From Schleiferiaceae bacterium (GTDB taxonomy: Bacteria > Bacteroidota > Bacteroidia > Flavobacteriales > Schleiferiaceae), in contig JAOMWM010000001.1 in assembly GCA_028357285.1 (NCBI GenBank), positions 62,001 through 126,000 on the forward strand: 64,000 nucleotides of DNA, read 5' to 3'. The stretch's first letter is position 1. Each line of letters begins with the position of its first letter. Both the position numbers and the translations under genes were made by a program. Below the pieces are notes generated by a model. That model had not been told where the DNA came from. It was given only the letters and a program-made list of their open reading frames with translations, and made no database searches. Below are positions 16,386-25,581 of this stretch, in pieces.

Positions 16386-17072
16386 CTACTTCGCGAAGAT
16401 TTCTTCTAGATGTTTTGAGCCTTTTTGGATTTCAGTTTCGGTCAATACCTGTTTCAACTCGCCTCCTTGCAGGAATATACAACTAGAACATAACTCCACC
16501 ACCTCTTGCATGATGTGTGTGGAGAACAGCACTGTTTTATCAGTAGCGATGTTTTTAAGCAACGTACGGATTTCAATCAATTGGGCTGGATCTAAACCTG
16601 TCGTAGGTTCATCTAAAATGAGCACCTCAGGATCCGGAATCAACGCAGCTGCTAATCCCACCCGTTGTCTGTAACCCTTCGATAAAGAACCAATTTTCTT
16701 ATGCTGTTCAGGTCCTAAGACTGTTTGCTCAATCACGGTTGGGATTCTTTCTTTATCTACTTTGTACAATTGGGCCACATATTCCAAATACTCGCGAACA
16801 TAAAGCTCGAGATATTGCGGATTGTGTTCCGGTAGGTAACCTAACGACTGTTGCACCTGAAGAGGCGACACAACCACATCTACTCCATTCACCACAGCAG
16901 TTCCAGAGGTAGGTAAGATTGCACCCGTAATGATTTTCATCAAGGTACTCTTCCCAGCACCGTTGGGACCTAGAAGTCCCGTGATTTGGCCTTTCTCAAT
17001 GGTCAAAGTCACTTCGTTCAGCGCCTTTTGAGCACCGTAGTTCTTCGAAATATTTGTTAGCTCGATACTCAT
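16386..17072 (-). CDS. gldA: ABC transporter ATP-binding protein, GldA-like
   Basis: A 228-residue ABC ATPase with Walker A GPNGAGKST (about 35-43), signature LSKGYRQR, Walker B LILDEP and switch THIMQE. The run GYLPEHNPQYLELYV and the overall N-terminal pattern resemble GldA, the ATPase of the GldA-GldF-GldG transporter linked to gliding in Flavobacterium. It ends shortly after the switch region (KHLEEIFAK), shorter than the roughly 300 residues I recall for GldA, so the symbol is tentative. No gldF or gldG is nearby, as is usual for gldA. The start overlaps the stop of the upstream peptidase gene by four bases. Confidence 0.65.
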   Translation of the reverse strand: MSIELTNISKNYGAQKALNEVTLTIEKGQITGLLGPNGAGKSTLMKIITGAILPTSGTAVVNGVDVVVSPLQVQQSLGYLPEHNPQYLELYVREYLEYVAQLYKVDKERIPTVIEQTVLGPEQHKKIGSLSKGYRQRVGLAAALIPDPEVLILDEPTTGLDPAQLIEIRTLLKNIATDKTVLFSTHIMQEVVELCSSCIFLQGGELKQVLTETEIQKGSKHLEEIFAK

Positions 17073-19186
17073 GACTTAATACCCATCAAATCTAAGAAGA
17101 AGGCGTATTCCATCGCCGTTTCTTTTAAACTTTCGAAACGACCTGAAGCACCACCATGGCCGGTTTCCATATTACAAAACATTAGCAAAGGTTCCCTCCT
17201 GTTTGTACGTGATTTACGCAAGCGCGCTACCCATTTTGCAGGCTCCCAGTATTGTACCTGACTATCGTGTAAGCCCGTTGTAATAAGCATGGCTGGATAG
17301 TCCTGAGCTGTTACATTATCATACGGGCTGTAGCTCTTCATGTAGTTATAACTGTCCTCATTATTTGGATTGCCCCATTCGTCATATTCCCCTGTAGTAA
17401 GTGGAATAGTTTCATCGAGCATCGTAGTCATGACATCCACAAAAGGTACTGCTGCGAGCACCCCTCTAAAAAGATCGGGACGAAGATTAACTACTGTTCC
17501 CATTAATAAGCCCCCAGCACTGCCTCCTGAAGCCATTAAAGTTTCTGGAGAAGCATAGCCCTGCTCTATAAGGGTCTCCGCACAACTGATGAAATCTGTA
17601 AAGGTGTTCATCTTATCAAACATTTTACCGTTCTCATACCACGGTCTGCCTAGGTATTGTGATCCGCGAATGTGAGCTATGGCATAGACGAAACCCCGAT
17701 CTAGAAGGCTTAATCGGACACTAGAGAACTGCGGATCAACGGTGATTCCATAACTTCCGTACCCATATAGCATGGTGGGATTAGGACCGTCAGAACGAAG
17801 TTTATCTTTTCGATATACGACAGACATCGGCACTTGCGTTCCATCTGAGGCCGTGGCCCAAATTCGTTTCGTTTCGTAAAGTGACTTGTCATAACCACCC
17901 ACCACTTCTTGTTCCTTCTGAACGGTTTTTTCTCCAGAGGTAAAATGGTAATCAATCACGCTACCCGGCGTGGTCATACTCGTATATCCAAAGCGCAAAT
18001 GCGTTTGATCAAAGCCTGGATTATTACCTAGATAGGCGGTATAGGTTTCTTCTTCGAACGGCAAATAGGTAGGTTCGCCGCCCCAAGGTTGAATTCGAAT
18101 GTTCGTCAAACCGTTTGAGCGCTCCTCAGTAACGAGGTAATCGCTAAAAAGTGCTATGTCCTCGAGATATGTGGATTCGCGATGGGGAATAACATCTTCC
18201 CAGTTTTCTATCGACGGTGCAGTCACGGGTGTACGGACCAATTTAAAATTCGTAGCACCATCCGCATTTGTGCGAATGTAAAAATGATCACCAAAGTGGC
18301 TTAACCCATATTCTAATCCACGTGTGCGTGGGTGAATCAACTCAAAAGTTGCCTCAGGCTGATTCGCTGGAATAAACCTGTGTTCATCCGCCATGGTAGA
18401 GCCGCTGCCAATGAAAATGTATTTCTTGCTTTTACTCTTGTAAACGAAGGTGCTGAAGGTCTCGTCTTGCTCTTCGTAAATGGTGCTATGCTCAGCCGTT
18501 TGTGCATTCCATCGTTTAATTCTACAACTTCGTAAGGTCTCTAAATCTTTTACAGAGTAAAAAAGGAAGTTGCCATCTGCACTCCAGGTCGATCCGCCTG
18601 TACATTCAGCTTCGGAGATTAGGGCTATAGCCCCGGTAATAAGATCTTTTGTGTATAACGTGTAGATGCGTCTACTCACAGTATCAACTCCAAAGGAAAT
18701 CTTTTGATTGCTCGGGTGCATACTGAGTCCTGTGACCTGATAATAGTCGTGCCCTTTGGCCAATTCGTTGACGTCTAACAAAACTTCTTCCTCAGCCTGT
18801 AATGAACCTTCTTTGCGGCAGTATAGCGGATATTCAGAATCTGCATTGAATCGGGTATAGTAGAAATAACCGTCCAGTTCGTACGGAACAGAACTATCGT
18901 CTTTTTTGATACGACCCACAATCTCTTCATAAAGACGCTCCTGCAATGGCTCTGTTGCCTTCATGATTTTCTCTCGATATGCATTCTCAGCATTGAGGTA
19001 TTCTATCACTTCAGGGTTTTCACGATCACGCATCCAATAATATTCGTCCACACGTGTATCACCGTGTGCTGTCATCTCGAATGGGACAGATTTTGCCAAA
19101 GGTTCGCCAGCAGGGTTTTGCTCAGTCATAGTACATTGGGTCAGAATGACCACAAAACTAAGGCTTAAGAGGGCCTTTTGTCGCAT
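17069..19186 (-). CDS. Oligopeptidase B-like serine peptidase (family S9A), lipoprotein
   Basis: Cuts short peptides, in oligopeptidase B after basic residues. The 705 residues begin with a signal and lipobox-like ILTQC, so it is predicted to be an exported lipoprotein. The seven-bladed propeller domain occupies about 60-420. The alpha/beta-hydrolase domain has the Ser in GGSAGG (about 550), Asp in LHDSQVQYWE and His in ETGHGGASGR, the full S9 triad. Start at 19186 is a clear ATG before the signal. It leads a minus-strand run with the gldA-like gene, overlapping it by four bases. The divergent GDPD gene starts about 50 bases away. Confidence 0.88.
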   Translation of the reverse strand: MRQKALLSLSFVVILTQCTMTEQNPAGEPLAKSVPFEMTAHGDTRVDEYYWMRDRENPEVIEYLNAENAYREKIMKATEPLQERLYEEIVGRIKKDDSSVPYELDGYFYYTRFNADSEYPLYCRKEGSLQAEEEVLLDVNELAKGHDYYQVTGLSMHPSNQKISFGVDTVSRRIYTLYTKDLITGAIALISEAECTGGSTWSADGNFLFYSVKDLETLRSCRIKRWNAQTAEHSTIYEEQDETFSTFVYKSKSKKYIFIGSGSTMADEHRFIPANQPEATFELIHPRTRGLEYGLSHFGDHFYIRTNADGATNFKLVRTPVTAPSIENWEDVIPHRESTYLEDIALFSDYLVTEERSNGLTNIRIQPWGGEPTYLPFEEETYTAYLGNNPGFDQTHLRFGYTSMTTPGSVIDYHFTSGEKTVQKEQEVVGGYDKSLYETKRIWATASDGTQVPMSVVYRKDKLRSDGPNPTMLYGYGSYGITVDPQFSSVRLSLLDRGFVYAIAHIRGSQYLGRPWYENGKMFDKMNTFTDFISCAETLIEQGYASPETLMASGGSAGGLLMGTVVNLRPDLFRGVLAAVPFVDVMTTMLDETIPLTTGEYDEWGNPNNEDSYNYMKSYSPYDNVTAQDYPAMLITTGLHDSQVQYWEPAKWVARLRKSRTNRREPLLMFCNMETGHGGASGRFESLKETAMEYAFFLDLMGIKS

Positions 19187-19235
19187 GGGGTCAGTATTTT
19201 AGAGGTTTACTAAATAGATCTTGAAAGTACATAAT

Positions 19236-20120
19236 ATGAAGCACTCTATCCTAGTCCTGCTGGGTTCCATTTTACTTATGAATTGTACCCGTCCCATACG
19301 AACCCTAGACTTGCAAGGACATCGCGGCGCAAGAGGTCTCTTTCCTGAAAACTCATTGCTCGGATTTGAAAAGGCGTTAGAGATTCCAGAGGTAAGTACG
19401 CTCGAATTGGACCTTTGTGTTACTGCAGACGATCAGCTCATCGTATCGCATGAGCCCTGGATAAACGAGCAAATCTGTACGATAAATGATACCTTAAAAG
19501 AAGGCAGACACTACAGTCTCTATAAAATGACCTACGACAGTATTCTACAATTTGACTGCGGTTCAAAGGGGCACTCTGACTTTCCTGAACAGCAACTCGC
19601 TTCAATAAGCAAGCCGCTACTCAAGGAGTTGTTTGCGATGATTGACGAAAAGGGATTGCGCTGGCCCAACTTCAATATTGAAATCAAATCACGCCGCAAA
19701 GGAGATCATGAGTACCATCCTGGGCCGAAGAAATTTGCTGCATTGGTAGTGGAAACGCTAAATGAATTGAACGAAGTTTATCCCAAGGCGGATGTACTGA
19801 ATAAAGTAAGTATTCAAAGCTTTGATTTTCGCGCACTTCGTGAGGTTCGCAAAACCGCTCTACCCGTTAAGCTTAGTTTAATAACCGAAAAAACAGCGAA
19901 TCCTGCCAAAGAAATGGATGCCTTGGGATTTCCTGTGGATATATACAGCCCCAGCTACGAATTGGTCACCCCAGAGCTGATTTCTTGGTGCCACTTTAGA
20001 CAAATTGCGGTTATTCCATGGACGGTAAACGAATTGGATGAAATGCAAGAATTAGTCGATATGGGTGTGGACGGGCTTATCTCAGACTATCCAGACCACT
20101 TCAACTTACTGGTTTATTGA
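19236..20120 (+). CDS. Glycerophosphodiester phosphodiesterase, lipoprotein
   Basis: Hydrolyses glycerophosphodiesters to glycerol-3-phosphate and an alcohol, probably in the cell envelope. The ATG at 19236 is preferred over an upstream TTG at 19221 because it gives a clean signal peptide ending in LLMNC, a lipobox. The GDPD active-site pattern is present: QGHRGARG with catalytic His and Arg, PENSLLGF, ELDLCVTADD, and VSHEP. A later SIQSFD and the end PWTVNELDEM complete the TIM barrel. The stop overlaps the convergent TPR gene by seven bases. Confidence 0.88.
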   Translation: MKHSILVLLGSILLMNCTRPIRTLDLQGHRGARGLFPENSLLGFEKALEIPEVSTLELDLCVTADDQLIVSHEPWINEQICTINDTLKEGRHYSLYKMTYDSILQFDCGSKGHSDFPEQQLASISKPLLKELFAMIDEKGLRWPNFNIEIKSRRKGDHEYHPGPKKFAALVVETLNELNEVYPKADVLNKVSIQSFDFRALREVRKTALPVKLSLITEKTANPAKEMDALGFPVDIYSPSYELVTPELISWCHFRQIAVIPWTVNELDEMQELVDMGVDGLISDYPDHFNLLVY

Positions 20121-21157
20121 CCCAGCTGAGTTTTTGCGCGCTCAATTCTCGCCAATCCTTCTTGCGAACCTCTGTGTTGTGGGTTAAAACTCAATGCCTG
20201 GCGGTAGTCCGCTTCGGCATTCGGTAAATCGCCCAGCAACTCAAAACAGTATCCTCGACCATAAAGTGCACGGTGATTCACTGGCTGTATAGCTAGGGCT
20301 TGGGTAAAGTATTGACGGGCTTCAGCATACAGTTGCAATTGCAAGTGTACGTATCCAATATTGAAAAAGGATTCTAAATCCTGTGGATCCAATTGGGTAC
20401 ATTTCGTAAAATCTTCCAATGCGCCGTTCCAATTCTTCTGGCCTAGATAAAACATCCCTCTGTTGTAAAAGTGCACGCGAACCTCAGGTTGCAATTCGAT
20501 CAATCTATTAAAATAGCCCAACGCAAGAGGGTTGCCTATACCGCTGTACAACACTCCAGACATATCTAAAGCTTCAATGTAGTCTGGCTTGAGATCTATG
20601 GCTTTCTGGAACCAGTCCAATGCCCTCGTTGTATCCTCTATGGCATCTCGCATAAGTAAACCTTTTAAATAGGTTGCCTCCGCATTTTTCGGCTCCATTT
20701 CCAGTACCTCATCTACTAACGCTGCACTCTTCTCAAATTCTGTAACAACATGGTATAATTGAGCCATCTTTAGTCGACACGGCACATAGCTTGGGTCCTC
20801 CTTCATGCAACGCACCCATGCATCACGACTCTGTCTCGTTTGATTTGTAGCGAAACTAATGTCGCCCCATAATTCTAGTGCTCTCGTTCTACTGCTGTCC
20901 AATTCTAGAACCGCAGCAACATCCGCGGCCGCATATTTCAAATTCTGGCGTTTCAAATACATGGAGGCACGGTATTCCAATGCTTCTAAATTATTTGGCA
21001 CATCACGCAAAACAGCATTGATACTGTCGATAGGGTCTTTAACACTAACGGCAATGGATTCCGTCGCATCTACCTCAGGTGAAATCGAGGATTCTTCAGG
21101 AGTACCACAACGCGTGAGAACCAAAATTGTAAACGCAAATAGGACTAAGTTTTTCAT
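20114..21157 (-). CDS. TPR-repeat lipoprotein
   Basis: A 347-residue protein with a lipobox-like LVLTRC and at least six tetratricopeptide repeats from about residue 60 to 330, for example AEATYLKGLLMRD, PDYIEALDMSG and HRALYGRGYCFELLG. TPR arrays are protein-binding scaffolds; the partner here is unknown. It probably sits on the inside of the outer membrane facing the periplasm. It lies just downstream of the TonB-receptor terminator on the same strand and has its own start, so it seems separately transcribed. Confidence 0.8.
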   Translation of the reverse strand: MKNLVLFAFTILVLTRCGTPEESSISPEVDATESIAVSVKDPIDSINAVLRDVPNNLEALEYRASMYLKRQNLKYAAADVAAVLELDSSRTRALELWGDISFATNQTRQSRDAWVRCMKEDPSYVPCRLKMAQLYHVVTEFEKSAALVDEVLEMEPKNAEATYLKGLLMRDAIEDTTRALDWFQKAIDLKPDYIEALDMSGVLYSGIGNPLALGYFNRLIELQPEVRVHFYNRGMFYLGQKNWNGALEDFTKCTQLDPQDLESFFNIGYVHLQLQLYAEARQYFTQALAIQPVNHRALYGRGYCFELLGDLPNAEADYRQALSFNPQHRGSQEGLARIERAKTQLGQ

Positions 21158-21173
21158 ACCTCAAAAATGCACC

Positions 21174-21203
21174 AAAAAAAAAGCCCCGCCAAGTGGCGGG
21201 GCC
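21174..21203 (-). terminator. Terminator of the TonB-dependent receptor gene
   Basis: Perfect 8-bp GC-rich stem GCCCCGCC (21183-21190) with GGCGGGGC (21195-21202), loop AAGT, followed on the minus strand by nine T (the A-run at 21174-21182). It lies about 25 bases after the receptor stop. Confidence 0.9.
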
Positions 21204-21228
21204 TTCTTATACAATAAGATGATTCTTA

Positions 21229-23781
21229 TTAGAAGTTGTAACGCAATGAAGCGTTCCAAGTACGTCCGAAACCGAACCATACAGAATTCGCTGTATTGAT
21301 TCCATTCCACTCATCATCTCCGTCTTCAACGTGAATACTTGTGTTAGATTCCGCGATATAAGTAGCATCTAATAGGTTATTTACGTTCAAACGTAAAGTC
21401 CAATTATTCATTCTATACGTCGCACCTAAATCTACTAGACCATATGATGGCAACTTAACGGCGCCTCTGTTATCAGCGGTATAAAATTCTTCGTCAACGA
21501 TGGAGAAGTCAGCGTAAAGACCGTCTACTAAACGTAGGCCTAGATCAATACTAGCTCCTTTTGCTACTTTGTAATCTGCAGTAAAGTAAGCAGTCGTCTG
21601 CGCTGCATCACCAACCTTAGCACCTGCTAAGTATAGCGTGCCTTCACCTATAGCTTCCTGGTTGTCATCAAATAACGTTGCACTGAAGTCCTTAGTGTAT
21701 CTCCAATCGCCAATTGAAGTCATTGCTTTGAGACGCAATTTGTCAGTAGCGAAATAGTCCGCTTCTAACTCAATACCGTTGTGACGAACGTCAATATCTC
21801 TAAACTGAGCCGTTCCATCAACACCATTTGCATTGCTTAATGAAACAGTCTGGAAACGATTACCCCACGTCGTAGAATATGCATTTACATTAATTCTCAA
21901 GTTGTTTGAAGTATATCCATAACCTGCCTCGAATGAGATAATCTCTTCGTTCTGCAAGTCTTCGTTAATAGCGTTTCCGTAGTTAGGGAAGACTGCGCCA
22001 AACTGCGCCTGACGAGAAATGAAACCAGCGTTAACAAAGAAGTTAGATGCATCGTTCATGTTGTAGTTCGCACCTCCTTTTAGGTAACCACCTAACGAGT
22101 TTTGTGTTTCTGAAATTGGGTTTGCAGGCTGGTCGAAGTAATCTTCACGTTGGAATGACTGATTAGAAACACCACCTTGAAGTACCACGTTGTAGAGGTT
22201 GTCTTCGTTATATTCTACTAAACCGTTCAAACCTGCCCAGCCTACGTTACCTACGTTGTAGAAATCAATCTTAGGACCGTTCAATCCTGTATTGCCAAAT
22301 GGACTTGCGTTTATCGTAGTATTGATGATCTGACCGCCTGAGTTACGGTTACCTGTTGAGTAGTATCCGTCTAGACCCATAAGGTTGTTTACTGTACGGT
22401 AGTGGAAACCTTTGTATGATCTCAAGTCTACACCAATAGATGTTCTTACTTTACCAAACTGACCTTCTAGGTTAGAAATGGCTCCAATCCAGTTGTGTGA
22501 GTTCATAGAAGCACGACGAATCAAGACTGCACGATTAACATTGCTGTCATTAAATCCGTTTGAACCTATCATCTGACCAGCAAAGTTTGAAATGTCACCT
22601 GTGTAACCATCAGTAGTAGACTGATTTGCAGCAACTAGTGCATCGAAATCGATTGTACCATCCTCGTTTCTCGAACCATTACCATCCTCTAGGTAGTGCT
22701 CTGTAAGGTCTTTTCTAAATGGTAAAATATCCATGTCTCCATTGTAGTAATTTTTACCACGAGGACCTGTACCACCGCCACGACCTGCCGATCCGTAGAA
22801 TGAAGAGTTCAACTTCCAAGTTGAGTTGATGTCCCAATCCCAGTTCAGTGTTGCGAGTGGTTTGTTGTAAAAGTTACGGCGCATAGAGAACTCTTCTACT
22901 TCACCGTCTGCATTCGTCATTGTACCACCGTTTGTATTCCAGCGACGGTTGATGTCACCACCTTCGCCCTTGTAACCATTGTCATTAGAGAAACTCTGGT
23001 AATCACGAATACTCACCCATACATCACGTTGGTGGTGCCATTGACCTGCACCCAAGAAAGTGAAGTTCAAGCTGTGGTCAGATCCTTTAGGTGCGTAACC
23101 TACAGAAGCGAAGTAGTTGTAACCTTCACCCTGAGTATTATTAATGTAACCGTTACCCATCCATCTGCTTAAAAGCAAAGATGTAGCCCATCCTTTATCG
23201 TTTACACCTGTATTGTAAACAGCAGATGTCTTAAAATACCCATCGTTACCTAATGCCTGAGTCAAAGAACCGCCTTCTTTTTTCTCCGCTGCTTTAGTGA
23301 AAATACTGATGGTTCCACCAACAGAAGGAACAGCAAGTTTCGAGGCACCTAAACCACGCTGAATCTGGATACCAGAAGCAACATCTGTTAAACCTTGCCA
23401 GTTTGACCAGTACAGACGACCGTTCTCCATATCATTCACTGGCTGACCATTGATAAGAAATGAAGTGTTCGTTTGGTCGAAACCACGCAATGAAATGCGT
23501 GAATCACCGTAACCACCACCCTGTTTTGTTGCGTATACACCAGGAGTAGTATTCATGATTTCAGGGAACTCTAGGTTACCCACTTTTAGAGCAATGTCAG
23601 AAGGAGATATTGTTGAAACTGCAACTGGCGTTTCGCGAGCAACAGCAACATCAATTACTTCAGACACAACAGTAATCTCATCCAACATGTCGAACAAGGA
23701 ATCTGCAGAAGCAGATGCGTCTTGTGCACTTAAGGCAAAGCTTGCCGAGAGCGCACCGATAATTAAAAATGCTTTTTTCAT
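21229..23781 (-). CDS. TonB-dependent outer-membrane receptor
   Basis: An 850-residue outer-membrane transporter for an unknown large substrate, powered by TonB. It has a 20-residue signal peptide ending at SAQ, a plug domain at about 40-160 (PVAVSTISPSDI, the usual RGFDQTNTSFLINGQ, GRLYWSNWQGL), and a beta-barrel ending in aromatic NASLRYNF. There is no N-terminal CarboxypepD-like extension and no adjacent SusD gene, so it is not a typical Sus pair. No metal, heme or vitamin riboswitch is visible upstream, and the neighbours do not reveal the substrate. Confidence 0.92.
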   Translation of the reverse strand: MKKAFLIIGALSASFALSAQDASASADSLFDMLDEITVVSEVIDVAVARETPVAVSTISPSDIALKVGNLEFPEIMNTTPGVYATKQGGGYGDSRISLRGFDQTNTSFLINGQPVNDMENGRLYWSNWQGLTDVASGIQIQRGLGASKLAVPSVGGTISIFTKAAEKKEGGSLTQALGNDGYFKTSAVYNTGVNDKGWATSLLLSRWMGNGYINNTQGEGYNYFASVGYAPKGSDHSLNFTFLGAGQWHHQRDVWVSIRDYQSFSNDNGYKGEGGDINRRWNTNGGTMTNADGEVEEFSMRRNFYNKPLATLNWDWDINSTWKLNSSFYGSAGRGGGTGPRGKNYYNGDMDILPFRKDLTEHYLEDGNGSRNEDGTIDFDALVAANQSTTDGYTGDISNFAGQMIGSNGFNDSNVNRAVLIRRASMNSHNWIGAISNLEGQFGKVRTSIGVDLRSYKGFHYRTVNNLMGLDGYYSTGNRNSGGQIINTTINASPFGNTGLNGPKIDFYNVGNVGWAGLNGLVEYNEDNLYNVVLQGGVSNQSFQREDYFDQPANPISETQNSLGGYLKGGANYNMNDASNFFVNAGFISRQAQFGAVFPNYGNAINEDLQNEEIISFEAGYGYTSNNLRINVNAYSTTWGNRFQTVSLSNANGVDGTAQFRDIDVRHNGIELEADYFATDKLRLKAMTSIGDWRYTKDFSATLFDDNQEAIGEGTLYLAGAKVGDAAQTTAYFTADYKVAKGASIDLGLRLVDGLYADFSIVDEEFYTADNRGAVKLPSYGLVDLGATYRMNNWTLRLNVNNLLDATYIAESNTSIHVEDGDDEWNGINTANSVWFGFGRTWNASLRYNF

Positions 23782-23883
23782 TTCGTTTGTAAAATGGTTA
23801 TTCAGGTCTAAAATTAAAAAATGTTAACATGTCTTTAACGATTCAATGTTAAGGAATGTTGAACTTTTATTAACCACTTTTAA

Positions 23884-23913
23884 ACAAAATAAGGCGCTGA
23901 TGAACAGCGCCTT
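23884..23913 (-). terminator. Terminator of recA
   Basis: Perfect 9-bp stem AAGGCGCTG (23891-23899) with CAGCGCCTT (23905-23913), 5-nt loop, followed on the minus strand by TTATTTTG. It lies 27 bases past the recA stop. Confidence 0.85.
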
Positions 23914-23939
23914 ACTCAAAGTATATATAATGCTTTTCG

Positions 23940-24941
23940 CTATTCTGCAGCCACTAAAACGGCTTTTATCTTAGCCTCCACTTCTTCCGCAAGCTCCGGA
24001 TTATCGATGAACAACTGCTTTACAGTATCACGTCCTTGGCCCAGACGTGTATCTCCGTAACTGAACCAAGAACCACTTTTAGTTAGAATATCATGCAGCA
24101 CACCTAAGTCGATCAATTCGCCCGCTTTTGAAATACCCTGTCCGTACATAATATCGAACTCTGCTAAGCGAAATGGTGGCGCGACTTTATTCTTAACCAC
24201 TTTCACACGAGTACGGTTACCCATGACACGATCGCCATCTTTGATCTGCGTAGAACGACGGATATCTAGTCTGACTGAACTGTAAAATTTAAGCGCATTC
24301 CCTCCAGTGGTTGTTTCAGGATTTCCAAACATCACGCCAATTTTTTCGCGCAACTGATTGATAAAGATTACACAGCAATTCGTTTTACTGATTGTACCTG
24401 TTAATTTTCTTAATGCTTGAGACATGAGGCGTGCATGAAGCCCGACACGCGCATCACCCATTTCACCTTCGATTTCAGCTTTCGGGGTTAAGGCCGCAAC
24501 AGAATCAATGATTAAAATATCTATGGCACCTGAGCGAACTAGATTATCCGCAATCTCCAAAGCCTGCTCTCCATTATCGGGCTGCGAAACAATAAGGTCA
24601 TCGGTATTCACTCCTAAGCTCTCCGCGTATGTTCTATCAAAAGCGTGTTCAGCATCAATAAAAGCCGCTATTCCTCCTTTGCGCTGACATTCTGCAATGG
24701 CATGTAAAGTAAGGGTTGTTTTACCTGAACTCTCAGGTCCGTATATCTCTACAACACGACCCATAGGATAACCGCCCACGCCCAATGCAATGTCTAATGT
24801 CAATGAACCCGTAGGTATTGATTCAACTTCAATTACAGGCGCATCGCCCATTTTCATTACTGTTCCTTTACCGTAGGCTTTGTCCATACGGTCCATAGTT
24901 AGTTTGAGTGCCTTGAGTTTGGCGTCTTTGTCTGCGCTCAT
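23940..24941 (-). CDS. recA: Recombinase RecA
   Basis: Forms filaments on single-stranded DNA, drives strand exchange and triggers LexA-type self-cleavage. The 333 residues show Walker A GPESSGKT (68-75), the Walker B region [12 protein letters not shown], the L2-type region [12 protein letters not shown], and the full RecA core. The C-terminal tail is short and only mildly acidic compared with E. coli RecA. The gene has its own promoter and terminator, so it is a single-gene unit. I saw no obvious LexA operator upstream. Confidence 0.98.
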   Translation of the reverse strand: MSADKDAKLKALKLTMDRMDKAYGKGTVMKMGDAPVIEVESIPTGSLTLDIALGVGGYPMGRVVEIYGPESSGKTTLTLHAIAECQRKGGIAAFIDAEHAFDRTYAESLGVNTDDLIVSQPDNGEQALEIADNLVRSGAIDILIIDSVAALTPKAEIEGEMGDARVGLHARLMSQALRKLTGTISKTNCCVIFINQLREKIGVMFGNPETTTGGNALKFYSSVRLDIRRSTQIKDGDRVMGNRTRVKVVKNKVAPPFRLAEFDIMYGQGISKAGELIDLGVLHDILTKSGSWFSYGDTRLGQGRDTVKQLFIDNPELAEEVEAKIKAVLVAAE

Positions 24942-24974
24942 AATCTTAGAATGCTAAAAATATTAGAATTTATA

Positions 24975-25004
24975 CAAATGTAGAACTTTGTTTCAAACGA
25001 CAAA
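24975..25004 (-). promoter_or_regulatory. recA promoter (Bacteroidota type)
   Basis: On the minus strand: -33 element TTTG (25001-25004), 18-bp spacer, -7 element TACATTTG (24975-24982), a perfect match to TAnnTTTG. The start codon lies 33 bases downstream. Confidence 0.8.
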
Positions 25005-25040
25005 GCCCTTTCTAATAAATTACACGAAGAATTTAAATTA

Positions 25041-25496
25041 TTAGTAAAGCGCGAGGATTTGTTCCGTCGCTTCTTTGGTTTTAACTTTCTCTAATACTTG
25101 CTCAATAACACCTTCTTCGTCGATCACATAAGTATGTCTGTAGATGCCTTCATATTCTTTGCCCATGAACTTCTTCCATCCCCACGCTTCAAAGGCGAGT
25201 ATGATCGATTTATCTTCGTTCGATATGAGATTGTAATTTAATTCTTGCTTAGAGGCAAAATTGAGCTGACGCTTTACAGAATCTGCGCTGACGCCTACTA
25301 CTTCGAAGCCTTTTGACGCTAAATCAGCGTAGTGATCTCTAAAATTACAAGCCTCAACTGTACACCCTGGTGTACTCGCTTTTGGGTAGAAAAATAGGAT
25401 CACCTTTTTTCCTTTAAATTGCTCAGAAGTAATGTGTTCACCGTGCTGATTTACGCCGCTCCAATCAGGTGCGGACTGTCCAATTTTTAATGCCAT
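25041..25496 (-). CDS. bcp: Thioredoxin-dependent thiol peroxidase (Bcp/PrxQ)
   Basis: Reduces hydrogen and lipid hydroperoxides using thioredoxin. The 151-residue protein has the peroxidatic Cys45 in STPGCTVEAC and a resolving Cys50 five residues later, the arrangement of atypical two-Cys PrxQ/Bcp. Length is normal. It is divergent from nth with about 85 bases between starts. It is cytoplasmic, with no signal peptide. Confidence 0.95.
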   Translation of the reverse strand: MALKIGQSAPDWSGVNQHGEHITSEQFKGKKVILFFYPKASTPGCTVEACNFRDHYADLASKGFEVVGVSADSVKRQLNFASKQELNYNLISNEDKSIILAFEAWGWKKFMGKEYEGIYRHTYVIDEEGVIEQVLEKVKTKEATEQILALY

Positions 25497-25581
25497 TGTT
25501 AATTCATTTTATTTCTCAACAACTCGAAGTTAGCTTTGTTTCATTCGATAGCGACCTTGTTAGCACTAAATAGTTTTGCAC

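Noticed and set aside
16252-16674. Plus-strand open frame of 140 codons
   Set aside because: It lies opposite the start region of the BtaA-like gene's upstream spacer and the clear ABC ATPase gene on the minus strand, with no conserved sequence of its own.
21229-23781. SusC/SusD-type glycan uptake pair
   Set aside because: The receptor has no SusD-like neighbour and lacks the typical N-terminal extension.
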